Source of the DNA: Uloborus plumipes
Lineage: Eukaryota > Arthropoda > Arachnida > Araneae > Uloboridae
DNA: 64,000 nt
Assembly: GCA_038373865.1 (NCBI GenBank)
Contig: JAXGGA010004430.1
Span: 1 to 64,000 of the forward strand
Direction: 5' to 3'
Shown piece after piece: positions 25,241-37,212 of this stretch. The notes below the pieces were generated by a model, which did not search any database, was not told the DNA's origin, and saw only the letters and a list, made by a program, of their open reading frames with translations. The translations under genes and the position numbers were made by a program. Position 1 is the first letter of the stretch, and each line of letters opens with the position of its first letter.

Positions 25241-27362
25241 GTATTGTTTTTAAGTAAAAAGTTAAATTTTAGGTTATCACCGAAGTAAATACAAAAATGT
25301 TCACTAAACAATGGTATTCGCTACAATTCGCACGCAGTAGTGAAGGTTCTTTTGTGTCATCATTGCTCCAAACTATATCGAAGAAAAACAAGGGGAAAAA
25401 TGAGCAACTACCTGCAACAGTTCAATGTAAACTGTGTAAATATTAATTTACAGTGATACTGAGTGATTCATTGCGATTCAAAATACTTTTTTTTTTGTCA
25501 ATAAAAAATCATGGAAAGTGAATGATACATAAAAAGATGATTGATGTTGAGGCTCCTTTTACGTATGCGCAAGCGCATGCCGTTGATTACATGACGCAAG
25601 ACTAAAGTATAAACTTATCTTATTAGTATGATGAACGAATTGTTTGTGTCAGTACCAGGTAATGTTCTGCATGAATTTAGTGACACGGAGAGCAATGAAT
25701 ATATCTGCACATTTATCACCAATTTTCATGAGTAAAATATTTCTAAAAAGCTGTTTTAAAACCCAATATGCTACTCATTCATGAAACTCTGTGTTTAAAA
25801 ATCTAATGAAAATACAATCACGATTTTCACACACCGAAAACCCATCGTTTACAAAGACTAATGAATGAAAAAGAATACTCAAAGGAAAACGAAATATAAT
25901 TAATAAATAGACAAACTTAAATTTAACATTTCTTATACAAATCTCCAGTGTAATGATTATCGTTTTATCAATAAAGCATCTTTTCTGAACATTTTAGCCA
26001 TTGGCAAATCTTTTATACCTGAAAAGCAAGAAACGACTAATTTTTAACGTATTTCATGGCGCAAAATGAGATTTCATTAAAAAATGAATAAATTTTACGT
26101 GTAAGAAATTCATTTTCCTCGTAATATAAGAGCAATCTTCCCTATTTCCTTAACTGTAACTGTTCCATTAGAAAGGAGTATAAGGCCTGGAGCAGCCCAG
26201 GAGGAGAATTCCCGTAAGTGGAACAAAACGAAAACAAAGGATATACAGAGGAATAATATTCTACCAGAGGAAGAAACTGAAAATAAATGGAAAATTTCAA
26301 AGTGTTTCAAAATTTGTGGGTTGCGTGCACTTTTTCAGCTTAGCATTGTTGTTGCGTTAAAGGTCAAAGAATGACTCAAAAAAACAAAGTTTTATTTTTT
26401 ATACACTAAAAAAATTATAGAAGGCACAAAAACTTTCAATTTATAAAGTTTAGAGTGGAATAATTATTATTCTGGCTAACCGTTTGCGATGTTTAATCTA
26501 AAAATAAATTCAACAATGCTTTGGCAGAAAATAAAGATTTGTGTGTGCTTGTGCATATAAAAAATATGCTAAAATTTTAATGATAATATACAAGACGTTA
26601 AGTAGGGAAAAGCATAATTGATATTGTTTTACTTAGAAACATTTTCTGTGTAAATTTTCAAAATAAAAAGACAAATGTGTGCACCTTTAGTGGACCAGAT
26701 TAAACCGCATCATAAAATTCAATTCAGAAAATGGGAATTAAGAAAAAAAAAATTAGTTTCAATTTTGGCAATTTCTAGAAAATTATTGTCAGAGATTTTT
26801 TGTTCTTACAACATATTTTCGTAAATCGTTCTTTTTTATAACTTGCATACTAATTTTTAAATTTAAAAACCAATAATTTGCAATAATTTAATAGATTAAT
26901 TCATCCATTTTAAATTGCTTTGTTACTAAAAAAGTGCTAAATGTCCTGCATTAGTCCTCCGCCAAATGGAAATTCATTATATCAATTTTTGTAATTACTT
27001 GTTATGTTCTTGAATATTGATGGGCGAATTAAAAACGGAACCTCAAAACATCTGAGCTTCAAACATAATTATTCATACATACAAAAATGAAATATATGTG
27101 CATAAAAATGAGCAAACAGACGTGAATCATAACTAAATCTTTTCAGCGACATATACATATGTGCATACATATACGTCATATGCTTGATATCAGTCAGCCA
27201 TAAACCATGCATAAATGTTTATACTTTGCCATTAAGTATATACTAATATGTTCATAATAATCCATTAAGATGTCATCAATGTTTCTATCTTTATTCTTCC
27301 ACGCTGTGTATAATGTAAATTTCTGACGATTTATCATGACGGATAAAGTAATGATGTAAAAT
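25241..27362. other. AT-rich intergenic, nothing recognised
   Basis: Downstream of SK. No conserved frame, terminal repeat or structured element seen. Confidence 0.45.
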
Positions 27363-27610
27363 CTGTACCTCAGAACCATACTAACGTAAGTCCATTTTCG
27401 CCATTTTGCAGTAGAGGGCGACAAAGATTGTCGGATACATGCAAAGGATGGGACTCGCGCTCTTTTCACGCTGCTAAATAATTGTGAAGGAATTTGTTTT
27501 ACAGAATACTGTTTTAATGGGTCGATGGGGGATAAGATTCTACATACAATGAAGCAAAAAAGTGAAAATCACTATTTTTGGACTTACGTCGTTCTGGTTC
27601 TGAGGTACAG
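27363..27610. repeat. foldback MITE, ctgtacctcagaac ends
   Basis: Left end CTGTACCTCAGAACCATACT, with CGTAAGTCCA just inside, is matched in inverted orientation by the right end (TGGACTTACGTCGTTCTG, GTTCTGAGGTACAG). Arms of about 31 bp bear a few mismatches. 248 bp, non-coding; no clear target duplication. Confidence 0.75.
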
Positions 27611-28480
27611 AAATGTTTTCAACTTGAAAATATATGTGTCCTCTTAGCAATGTAATTTTTATTATTTTGTATCTTTGGGAAACGCGAGATATTCACTTTT
27701 TATGGCATAATTGTACACATGAAAGACATCAGGGTAATAGTTGGATTGAGATATAGGACTTTTTATTTTGCTCATTTAAAACGTATATGGGGAAAAAACA
27801 GTGTTGAAACGACATAAATGGAAAAAAAGTGGATTTTTTTTAATGAAAATGTATAATTGAATTATTACAAAATGAAATTTATTATTCTGTTAATTAATTT
27901 AAAGGATCTTGTAATTAAAAAAAAAGATGTAACTTATATGTGGTGAAAAAATACTGATGAAAAGATAGTCTTTAAGTATATTAATGTATCAAAATTAAGA
28001 CATGAATTAATAAAAGCTTATTTGAGTTACATTACTACCCGAATTCATTTAAAATAAAGAAAAGTAAAAGGTTTTTAAAAAACCAGCATTAGTAATTTGG
28101 GTATACAGTGTGTAGTAAATTTTAATGAAAAAAACACAGATTAAGCAGCTTAATATATTAAATAGTCATTTCATACAAATTTTAGGTATACTTGTAAAGC
28201 AAAAATCGGCATCACCTAATCTATGTTATTTTATTCATATAAAATTAAGTTTTTTGTTCGTATATATGTATCATCAATTCAAAAGGTTTTATTTATTATT
28301 TTATTTTTATTTATTCATTTATTTATTTTTTTGAAAAATATGCCACTGATAAATTATGAGAATTCGCTATTAAATATTTCTGCTATCATGAGAAACATTT
28401 ACCCTTTACTGCGTCATTGAATAATACCATGTACAATGAATAAATTATTTTAATTACATTTTTAAAGCATTGGGGGAAAG
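27611..28480. other. AT-rich intergenic, nothing recognised
   Basis: No supported feature; T-rich runs near 28290-28335. Confidence 0.45.
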
Positions 28481-28640
28481 CATACAATACACCGCCAACT
28501 CGGTTCTTTCGATCCATGGACTGCAGTTTCGTGCTTATTATGCACTTATCAGCATGGAATACTAAAATAACAAAGTTGGAGGCAAAAATCCTCTAATAGA
28601 GCAAAGATGGCGGTGTATTGCATGTTCCTGCCTTAGCCCT
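28481..28640 (-). repeat. small retroelement footprint with inverted ends and hammerhead
   Basis: CAATACACCGCCA (about 28486-28498) is inverted as TGGCGGTGTATTG (about 28608-28620). A hammerhead motif lies between them on the minus strand. The arrangement resembles a truncated Penelope-like or retrozyme-like copy; no coding sequence. Confidence 0.5.
28513..28558 (-). ncRNA. hammerhead ribozyme motif, all three helices present
   Basis: Minus strand, in order: stem I TCCATG; core CTGATAA (28546-28552); stem II GTGC/GCAC with loop ATAATAA; GAAA; palindromic stem III CTGCAG; TC, forming the GTC cleavage triplet; then CATGGA, which pairs perfectly with stem I (6 bp). This is the type I minimal layout with a self-complementary stem III, which is known in Penelope-like elements and is thought to act as a dimer. 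The one departure is A instead of G at core position 8. Confidence 0.72.
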
Positions 28641-30840
28641 TGCTTAGGGGCGGTTACTCACTACTTTATTCGTGAAACATGGTACAGAAATCTAACAAAT
28701 AAAATTTTGCTCATAAAATAGCTCAGTTAATAGACTAACAAATCAAGAAATTTTACGAAAAATCTATCGACAATAAAAGTATATATTGATCCGAAAGAAT
28801 TGTTTGTTTCTAACAGGTGTATTTTATTTCAAACACCTCTTTAACCCATCTTGCCTTCACGATAGTTTCTTAATGTTCCTTCTCTATTACTGAAATTGAG
28901 AACATGCATTTATATTTAGTTTTAAATCTAAAGAATTTGAAAAGAACAAGGATGAAAACTAACTAGAAAGTTAGATCAAGTATTCTTTAGAAAACTAGAA
29001 AAGTAAACTAGAAATTTTAGCACAGACATTTTTTGAAATACTATTAAAACTAACGCTATTGCATTTTACGGTAATAAATTTGCATTACATCAGCATATGT
29101 CCGAATGTGCCATTTGTTATACCTAAGTAAATATATAATAACTTTTTTACCGAATATTTCTAAAATGCCAATAATAGTATTACAAAATGTCTATTTTCAT
29201 TTCTCTTCATCTACATTTAAAAATATATATATATGAAATCAAGAAGTGTGTTACAACTGATTATATTATTTTTTGAATCAAAAACGCTATATAATACATG
29301 TGAAATTTATATTTATAAGAAGTCTTTCATTTATGATAGTAAATTTTACAAAACGACTGTTGGTATCAAAACTTATATTTTCAGTCTTCTATTTATACAT
29401 GTTTGTTTACTAGTTTTAGTAAGTGCTCTTGTTATTTAATTATCTTGTAAACTTATCCCAAGATTTTTTTTTGCACAACTAACTTACATAGAAATAACAG
29501 TTTAAATTCAAAAATTAAAACCATATATGCTTCAAAAAAACATGTTAAAAGGTCTAAACTGTCCAAAAACTGTCTAAAGGTTTTGGTTTTTGCTGTTTGT
29601 GTATGTTATTGAGTGAAGAAGTTATAAGTAAACACTATCTCAGTGTCATGATATTAAAGCTATTAAAGAGGTCGTTTATATGCGAATAAAATTCAATAGT
29701 TTACAACCGCAATTCTGACTTCCAAATAGTCTCTTTTGGGACTAGTCTATTATGGTGTTTTTTTTTCCGTTCACGTAATACTGTCTAGTATTTTTATATT
29801 GATTTTGAACATTTTTGCATAGATTAATCCTTGAAATGGATTTATTAAACTAAAGGATTGAATAGAATTATCTCAAGTATAAAGTATATAAATAATAGGT
29901 AATTCAAGTTGTAATATTTCGCTAAAGCAAGCCATAATTATAAACGAAAACATCAGCGCATCAAAAGTAGATAATGCATACACCTTGCAGATTTGTACTT
30001 CGAAGTTAATAATAAAAAAAAAACATGTTTCGTTAATGCATAAAAATTGTGATATTCAGAATATAAGCATGTGCATTTCGAACAACTTGTCTGCAATGTT
30101 TTGCAACTTGCAATTTTGTTACGCTACTTTATCGTTTATTATTTATGCACAACGGCAAACATTTTGCATCACAAAATTACAATATTTCACCATCTTTCAT
30201 AACTCAAGTGTTTTATAAAATTTCGTCTTTTTTTAGCGCACAAAACGCAGCCTTTAATACACATTTGAAAAGCAAAAGTCTAAAGTAATATTATTTGTAA
30301 GCTCTTCGGGAAATTTTTACGTCAACAAGTGTTCAAATCCCACAAGTCGGAATAAATTAGTCCTGAAAATATTTCATTTAATGGCAAGCAATCACCAAAA
30401 CATTCTACGAGATGAGAAAATGTAATTGTGTAATTGATGTTGCAATTTTCAGCAATCAAATTATGATTCGAGAATTTTTAAACAGTTGCAAAGATGCTAG
30501 TATGCCTCCAATAGTAATATGAATAAAAAGGTACCAAACAATATATTTGTTGTGTACAGCTCTGTAAATGCTATGGTAAATAATTATAAATATTTTTCAG
30601 AATTTATTGTAAAGCGCACATTTCTGCGAAAATACTGTATGTAGTGTAAAAAATCAAAAAATAAAATTCTTTTGCTATTGATTGTGCCTAAGGTTTTTAT
30701 ATATTTATATTTTTTTCAACTAAAAGATTATACCAGAGTTATAAATGCAATTTAAAATTACGATCCTTTTAAGGTCTCAGTCTCATTAAAATAAAATATT
30801 ATTACTTAAATAAATTTAATTTGAGCAAAAAATTATCACA
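28641..30840. other. AT-rich intergenic, nothing recognised
   Basis: No conserved frame, termini or long repeats seen. Confidence 0.45.
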
Positions 30841-30842
30841 TA

Positions 30843-31213
30843 CAGTGAGTTGCAAAAGTTTTACATAATGCAAATATTTGAACAAAAGAAAACTATTCAG
30901 CGAAATGCTTTCAATTTTATACTGTAGTAGACAATATGATTTCAAAAAAATGCCTGGAGTTTTGAAAAATATAACGAAAATGAAAATCGGAAATTGCAGA
31001 AGACTTTTTTTTTTTTTCGCTTTTTTAATTTTTTTTATTTTTCAATCTCTTATTAGGAGAGTTACCGATTGCTACATTGTGCAGATAAACATGCATTGCT
31101 ATTTTCAAGCTGCAGGGACGTTTTCTTCCCTCTTAATATTGCGAAGGAATTGCCATTAAGAAAATATGGTCCATAAGATGAATTTAATGTTGAATTAAAC
31201 TTTTGTCACACTG
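30843..31213. repeat. possible Tc1-like MITE remnant
   Basis: Left end TA then CAGTGAGTTGCAAAAGTTT; right end, inverted, CAGTGTGACAAAAGTTTA. The ends match with a small gap. The interior has no transposase. The right TA is displaced, so this is tentative. Confidence 0.4.
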
Positions 31214-31785
31214 ATATATGCATGGTTTAGAATAGAGTTAAAGCTTTCATTCATACTTGAATTCTCTAAAAGAACCGGCGTTCCAGATTGCATCTCCAAG
31301 GGAAATGGAAGTTTCTGAAATTGTTTCTTTTCTTTTTTTTCCATTTTAAACCAGATGTCTGATTTATCTCCGATAAGGTTTTCAAAAAGCGAAGAGTCTC
31401 TTAAAACTTAATCATACGAAAAGAATGTTTCTGGTTGGAATAGTTATAGTAGTATTTCTGAATAAATAAAATCTTCCTCTGATTTAAGCTTAGCTGTAGC
31501 TCTCATCCTTGAAACATGTACAATATAATCATCAGACGTTAGTGATACTGATCTAGTATAAGTTCACATTTCATATGTTTGAAATTTTTGAGTATCTTTG
31601 AAGAATAAATTTCTGACGTGCGAATTTCCGCACGCACTACAGCTAAAATATACAGGGTGCGCCAGAGAAACTTACTTTTTTGAAAAAAATCCTGCGCGGT
31701 GAATTGGCTGCGTAGAAAGCCGAGAGTGGTCGCATCTGGAGCGGGAAATCTCCAAGTTTTGTTTTCCCTTTAATTAGTCGCCATC

Positions 31786-32470
31786 ATGCTATGGTCAAAA
31801 GAACAGCGCGCCTTTGCCGTCGAAAGCTACTTTTCGAACGGTCGCTCAGTTACTGCTACGCAACGCGCATCGAGGATTTCTTCCTTCCCAGCCTCGAAAA
31901 AATGAACATTAGGGACGTGTGGTTTTAGCAAGATGGAGTCACCAGGGCCTGATTACTGAATAGGCCAATTAGGCCGTGGCCTAGGGCCCCCCACAATGTA
32001 TGGACCCCCAAATGGCTAGAATTGCTCTAATCGATGGCTAAAATTGTTTTATCCAATGCCTAAAATTGTAAAGCCTCAGTATAGGGGGCCCCAAAAGAGT
32101 GTTTGGCCTAGGGCCCCGTAATATCTTAATCGGGCCCTGGGAGTCACAGCACACATAGCACGAGATTCAATGAATTTGTTTGCGACAACATTTCCACGAC
32201 CACCTCATCTCTCTCAAAGGCGATCTCCCATGGCCAGCATGCTCCCCAGATTTGGGGCCGTGCGATTTTTTATGGGGTTATTTGAAATCCCTGGTTTATG
32301 TTGATCGACCACGCACAATAGCTCACCTCAAGAATAACATTCGCGACGAAATTGCCAACATACCAATTGATATGCTGCAAAGAGTGCTCACAAACTTTAA
32401 AAATCGTCTTAATCAGTGTATGCTCAATGGGGGTCATTATTTAACCGATGTCATTTTCAAGACTAAATGA
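31786..32470 (+). pseudogene. Tc1/mariner-type transposase, deleted and interrupted
   Basis: An N-terminal piece starts at ATG 31786 (MLWSKEQRAFAVESYFSNG, then SVTATQRA), which fits the helix-turn-helix region. A deletion then joins it to the catalytic part near 31903 (MNIRDVWF, a TAG stop, QDGVT, where D is the second catalytic residue). A hAT MITE cuts the frame at 31943-32139. After it the frame resumes as AHIARDS, ..., DLPWPACSPDLGPCDF, LWGYLKSLVYVDRPRT and a C-terminus ending VIFKTK at 32467. The first catalytic D region is gone, so the copy cannot be active. Confidence 0.85.
31943..32139. mobile_element. hAT MITE nested in the Tc1/mariner transposase
   Basis: Ends CAGGGCCTGATTA and (inverted) CAGGGCCCGATTA. 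The 8-bp duplication ggagtcac lies on both sides (31935-31942 and 32140-32147). An 8-bp duplication with CAGGG termini is the hAT signature. GC-richer than its surroundings. Excising it with one duplicate restores the interrupted reading at GVT/AHIA. Confidence 0.92.
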
Positions 32471-32583
32471 AAAAAAAAATGGGATATTGTATTCTCAAAT
32501 AAAAAAAGAATTAAAACAATAACTTAAGTAGTTTTGTTTTTATTGACATTTCAAAAAAGTAAGTTTCTCTGGCGCACCCTGTA

Positions 32584-33350
32584 CACTAAAGCTCTCCCCG
32601 GCTTTTTTTTACTAAAGCTATATATGTGTAATATCTGTGATATTGTGAAACATGTAGAATACAAATATTCACGTTCATCAAAGTAGAAGAAAGCATATGT
32701 AACGTGATAATTTGAGAATTTGGTCCTAAAATTGATCCATTCAGCAGCCATTACGTTGTTTATATTTCATTTACAAATTTAAAAGCCAACAAACAAACAA
32801 ACGAGGTTAAGCATTTAATACACACCACTATCAAAAGCGCCACATTGAATTATAAACATTCTCAGTCATTATGCATCAAAACTCCTCAGTTTCATCGCAC
32901 AAATTATTCAAAGAATCACAATTTTATCTAGAATTACAAGAATCCACATTAAAAGAGCGCATGAATATTTAATCCCCAACGTGTCAGCAAGTGCTCCTGG
33001 CTATCAAGCGTCAACATCCTTGCTCCTGCATTATTAATGCTCCAGTTTCTCCATTAAACTGGAAATGTTAGAGAGACAAAGGTACGGCTGATTCAAGGAT
33101 GTTACTGATGCGTGAATAGAGAGTGGGAGAAATCATCCCCTGTGAGATTCATAAGTATCTGATGTTATCCGTGAATAAACTCTTGGATGGATACAAAATA
33201 ATATTTGTTATTGATAAGTATTGATTTATGATAGATGATCAAATATCTAATATAGTTAAAATGTTTACAAAGTACGAGAGTTTCGGCACATTATACGAAG
33301 TTAGAAATGCATAAATGGCATCAGGCTTAAAAGAGAAGTGTTCGTTTTCA
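32584..33350. other. intergenic, nothing recognised
   Basis: No conserved frame or termini seen. Confidence 0.4.
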
Positions 33351-33353
33351 CTG

Positions 33354-33481
33354 GTAGTCTTTTCCGCCGTAAGCTAACTTCGATGTGTTTAAATGGTTTG
33401 AAATGTTATCAAATGTGGTAGTCTTTTCCGCCATAAAGTTTCGTCAATGTGCTTAAAAAGTTTGAAATGTTATCAAATGTA
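33354..33481. repeat. tandem repeat, two ~64-bp units
   Basis: 33354-33417 and 33418-33481 both begin GTAGTCTTTTCCGCC and end TTTGAAATGTTATCAAATGT, with moderate divergence between. Non-coding. Confidence 0.8.
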
Positions 33482-34216
33482 GTAAAAACGGTTACCCTAT
33501 TTGATATGATTTATTTGATAAAGTCAACATTTGATAAAGTAACCTAAAGCGTAGATCTAGGTTACGTACGAATCGAGGACACATAGCTTTAAAAACAGTT
33601 TTAAAAAGTAATGAAATTAGAAAAATTTATAAACTCAACCAAAAAACAAAATTTTTAGAAATATCAAAAATCTCAAAGGAAAAAAGTGAAAATTATAAAT
33701 TTTATGATTTAAATAATTTTCATCATTTATTTATTAGTGAAATGTTTCGGTGACTTGTTTAACAAAAATTAAATTAAAATTTCATCTTCATTAATCTTAA
33801 ACCTTATTGTGGGCAAGATAGATAACAATGAGGGAAAAAAAGTATTATGCATGTGATGAAATTCTTTTCTATTAAAATAACCTGAATGAAACACATAATA
33901 AATCATTGTATTTATAAGGCATATCAGTACTAAAAAGGAAAGAAAATGGAATTTAAAAATTAGGAGTTAGTTCGTTTTTCTTCCGGCATTGAAAATGGAA
34001 ATAAGAAGAAAGTCTTTGTTTTCAATTCATTAACTCTCTTATTATAATAAAAAATAAGCTGAATTCGGAAAAATTTGGAAATGCTTAACTGAATTTGTTT
34101 CAGATGTTTTTTCTTCGCCGGTATAAACTTAATTGCCTCGATTTTCTCCCTTTTTCTGAAAAAATATTATGTTCGAATACTATGCACAATTTTTTACTTG
34201 TAACATTATTAAGTAG

Positions 34217-35298
34217 TAGGGGTGCGACATCGAAGGCAAGACATCGATGTTTCGAAATTAAGACATCGATGGTATTGATACATTGACCAAAAACATCGAT
34301 GTTTTCAAACATCGATGTTTCAAAACATCGATCTTTTTTTATAAAAATAACTTACACATTTAAATGTACAGTAATACAGTCACTCCCCAATACATTGCGC
34401 CTCTTTAAATCACTCAATTAGATTTATCTTTTGTCTCCTGAAAAACATCAACCGTATGATATCGATGTCAATTATAGAAAACTTTTTTAGTGAGATAGAT
34501 ACTGTAACTGTTGATTAAGTGTATAGCTTTTATTTATAGCATACTTTTATGATTTTTTTTTTTTTTTTTTTTTTGAAATGTAAAATACCGTAATCGAAAA
34601 AAAATTCTAGAGCAAAACAAAAACAACGATGTTTAAAAATCGTTGACCATAAATCATCCGTAGTATTTTTTATTTTTTTTTATGTATTTCAATACGATAG
34701 ATATTGCAACTGTTAAAGATGAATCTTTTTAGTGCATATTTTTATTGCTTTTTGCTGAAGTGTAAAACAGACATCGAAAGAAAAAAAACATCGAACACGA
34801 AACAGTGATCATTAAAAGACATCGACCTTAAAACATCGATGGTAACTATCAAAAACGTCTTCTAACGAGATTGATAGTGTAACGGCTGATTAACGCTATA
34901 ACTTTTGGCCGCATATCTTGATGATTTTTTTTTTTTTTTTTTGCTGAAATATAAAACATTCACATAAAGAATAATAATGAAATAAATGAAATATTTGAAA
35001 ACAATGGCGAAAGCAGATTAAAAATGTTTTAGAAACATCCAGAGTAACCCATCGATAGCAATCATAGAAAATGTTTTCTGGTGAGATTAATACTGAAACT
35101 TCTGATTAAGGATGAAAACTTCTTAATACATCTTCATATCGCATACTTTTATCAAGCTTTCTTTGATGGATAATAAAACATCGGCATCGAAAAAAATATC
35201 GAACCCAAAACATCGATGTTGGAGAAACGTCGACCCTCAAAGGTCGATTGTAAAAACATCGATGTTTCCAAAACATCGACATCGATGTCGCAGCCCTA
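34217..35298. mobile_element. non-autonomous hAT-like element with many CATCGATG motifs
   Basis: Termini TAGGGGTGCGACATCGA and (inverted) TAGGGCTGCGACATCGA, 17 bp with one mismatch. Flanking 8-mers are ttaagtag (34209-34216) and ttacgtag (35299-35306), one mismatch, consistent with an old hAT duplication. At least ten ACATCGATG-like motifs lie mostly near both ends; the middle is T-rich. No transposase. Confidence 0.82.
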
Positions 35299-35306
35299 TT
35301 ACGTAG

Positions 35307-36830
35307 TAAGAACTGCCTGAATTAGCCTTCGGGTAGCTAATCGCCTTCTAAGTATTGCTCGAGAATTTTTTTTCAATAATATCAAAAAAGCAAATAATTT
35401 AAGATGTAGTTCGTATCGAGTATAATAGTACAATCACATATATTTTTACATACGATGTAACGACAGCTCGGTTGTGGTATTTAGAACATATGTTCTTCTT
35501 AAACACTTTTTGCAATACTGGTTTGATCAATAATCTGGTGGCTAATAAAGCATTTTGTGGGATCGGAACAGGTATTTTATTCATACTTTGTGACACTTAA
35601 GCCAAATTTACATGAAAAATGCATATATTTGACTAGTTGAGGCTCTTAGAAGGAAAAGAGATTTTGCGATACAAAAAATGTTTGAAAACAACTAATGCAA
35701 ATGATTCAAAAACACCAATCTATCATGAAAAATAAGACAAAACAATATTTACAATAAAAATAAATCCCCTCTAAAAATGGCACTCTGGCTATGTCAATAG
35801 TTTTAAATTAATTATTTACTCCAAGAAGGAGCAGTTATCAAAGTTTCGTAGTAATATGATGTGCGTCATTAGAAAAACAAACTTAACAACAAAACGTTTC
35901 AACTAACATTAAACTACATTCATCCTTAAATGTAAAACAATTGTCAATATTTAGTCGCCGAATATTCTTCAAGCGATGAAAATCAGCAATTTCAAACTTC
36001 CTAAAAGGACTTTGTTCATGGGCCGAGAAATAAAGAACATTTCTAATGTTGAAGTTACCTCTGAAACTTAAGTTCAAATGAAACTTTGAACAGAAATAAT
36101 GGTCCGAATAACAATCTTTCGTTCCGCGATGTCTGGAATTTAACGTAGCAAAAGTTTCGCTTTGAGTTTAAATGAAAGTCTAGTTCTAAAAGTTGAGCAA
36201 ATGTGTCAGGTAGTTAAATCTTAATATTCGTTTCGCCACGAATTCGCTAGTGCATCTCACTTTCTCCCTTTCGGACTCTCAGTTTTCAAGAGCATTCGAA
36301 TATACGTGAAAATTGTCATTTATTGTAATATACTCTCACTTATTGTATAAACTCTCACTTTTTAGTCTGTGGAAATAGCTTTTGTATTTCCTGTGCAGCT
36401 TACAAACTTGTAGAAATTCATAAACGAGCAACTAAAAAATAAAAAAAAATGTTTATCAATATCAAAAACATTAGCGTAAAAATTACATTATTGATCTATA
36501 CCTGCCTTATTTACCTGCCTGAAAAGCTCCAAAAAACGAGCAATAGTAATACCTATTAAAAATAATTAATTGTTAAAAACAGATTAGCCTGTTATGTTTC
36601 CGATGCATGTTGCCATAGAAGTGTTTGAGTATGCCAAAATGTTGCTGCTTTCGGGGGGGGGGGGATCTGATAGCATATTAAAACCAACCCCAAGATTAAA
36701 CCTTTTAAGAGATTTTTTGTACGCATGGTACATTTAAAACATGTTTAGTTTAAAACAAATTTTAAATTCGTTCATTTTTTTTCTTTTTCATGTTAGTATT
36801 ATTTTTCAATGAAGATGATTTCCCTAAATG
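35307..36830. other. intergenic, nothing recognised
   Basis: AT-rich with a G run near 36650-36664. No supported feature. Confidence 0.4.
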
Positions 36831-36839
36831 TAAATATTA

Positions 36840-37003
36840 GGATCTAGGGACCTTATTAAAAGTTACATATCGCATTTTTTTTAATGATTTTCTTTTCTGA
36901 TTCAAACTTTTAATATCTTAACTCTGCATCTTACTTTCACCATTTTTGCAAATGGAAGTATTCATCTAGGGTGAACGTTTGCCAAAATAAAGGTCTTAAC
37001 AGA
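36840..37003. repeat. MITE family 2, right-end fragment
   Basis: GGAAGTATTCATC, GTGAACGTTTGCCAAAATAA and AGGTCTTA correspond to the right arm of the foldback at 23425-23882. The left arm is not found here. Confidence 0.5.
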
Positions 37004-37212
37004 CACGATGTGCTACGTATGTATGTATTACACACATGAGTAAGAATGTGTACGCGTGCACTCCAGATAAATTAGTCAGCACGTAGAACAAAGAGTTTTC
37101 ACTCTGAAGATTTGACAATAATAACGAAAATATTTATACTTTATTCATTTCATTAATATTTTCATAAACAATGCATTTAACACCATCTCTCCAAGAGAAC
37201 AAATGAGTCATA

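Larger units (their letters stand above)
31653..32581 (+). mobile_element. Tc1/mariner-superfamily transposon, internally deleted, with nested MITE
   Basis: The 33-bp terminal inverted repeats (31653-31685 and 32549-32581, starting CAGGGTGCGCCAGAG) are exact. TA duplicates flank them (31651-31652 and 32582-32583). The interior codes for both ends of a transposase but lacks much of the middle. The identical TIRs imply a fairly young insertion. Confidence 0.9.
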
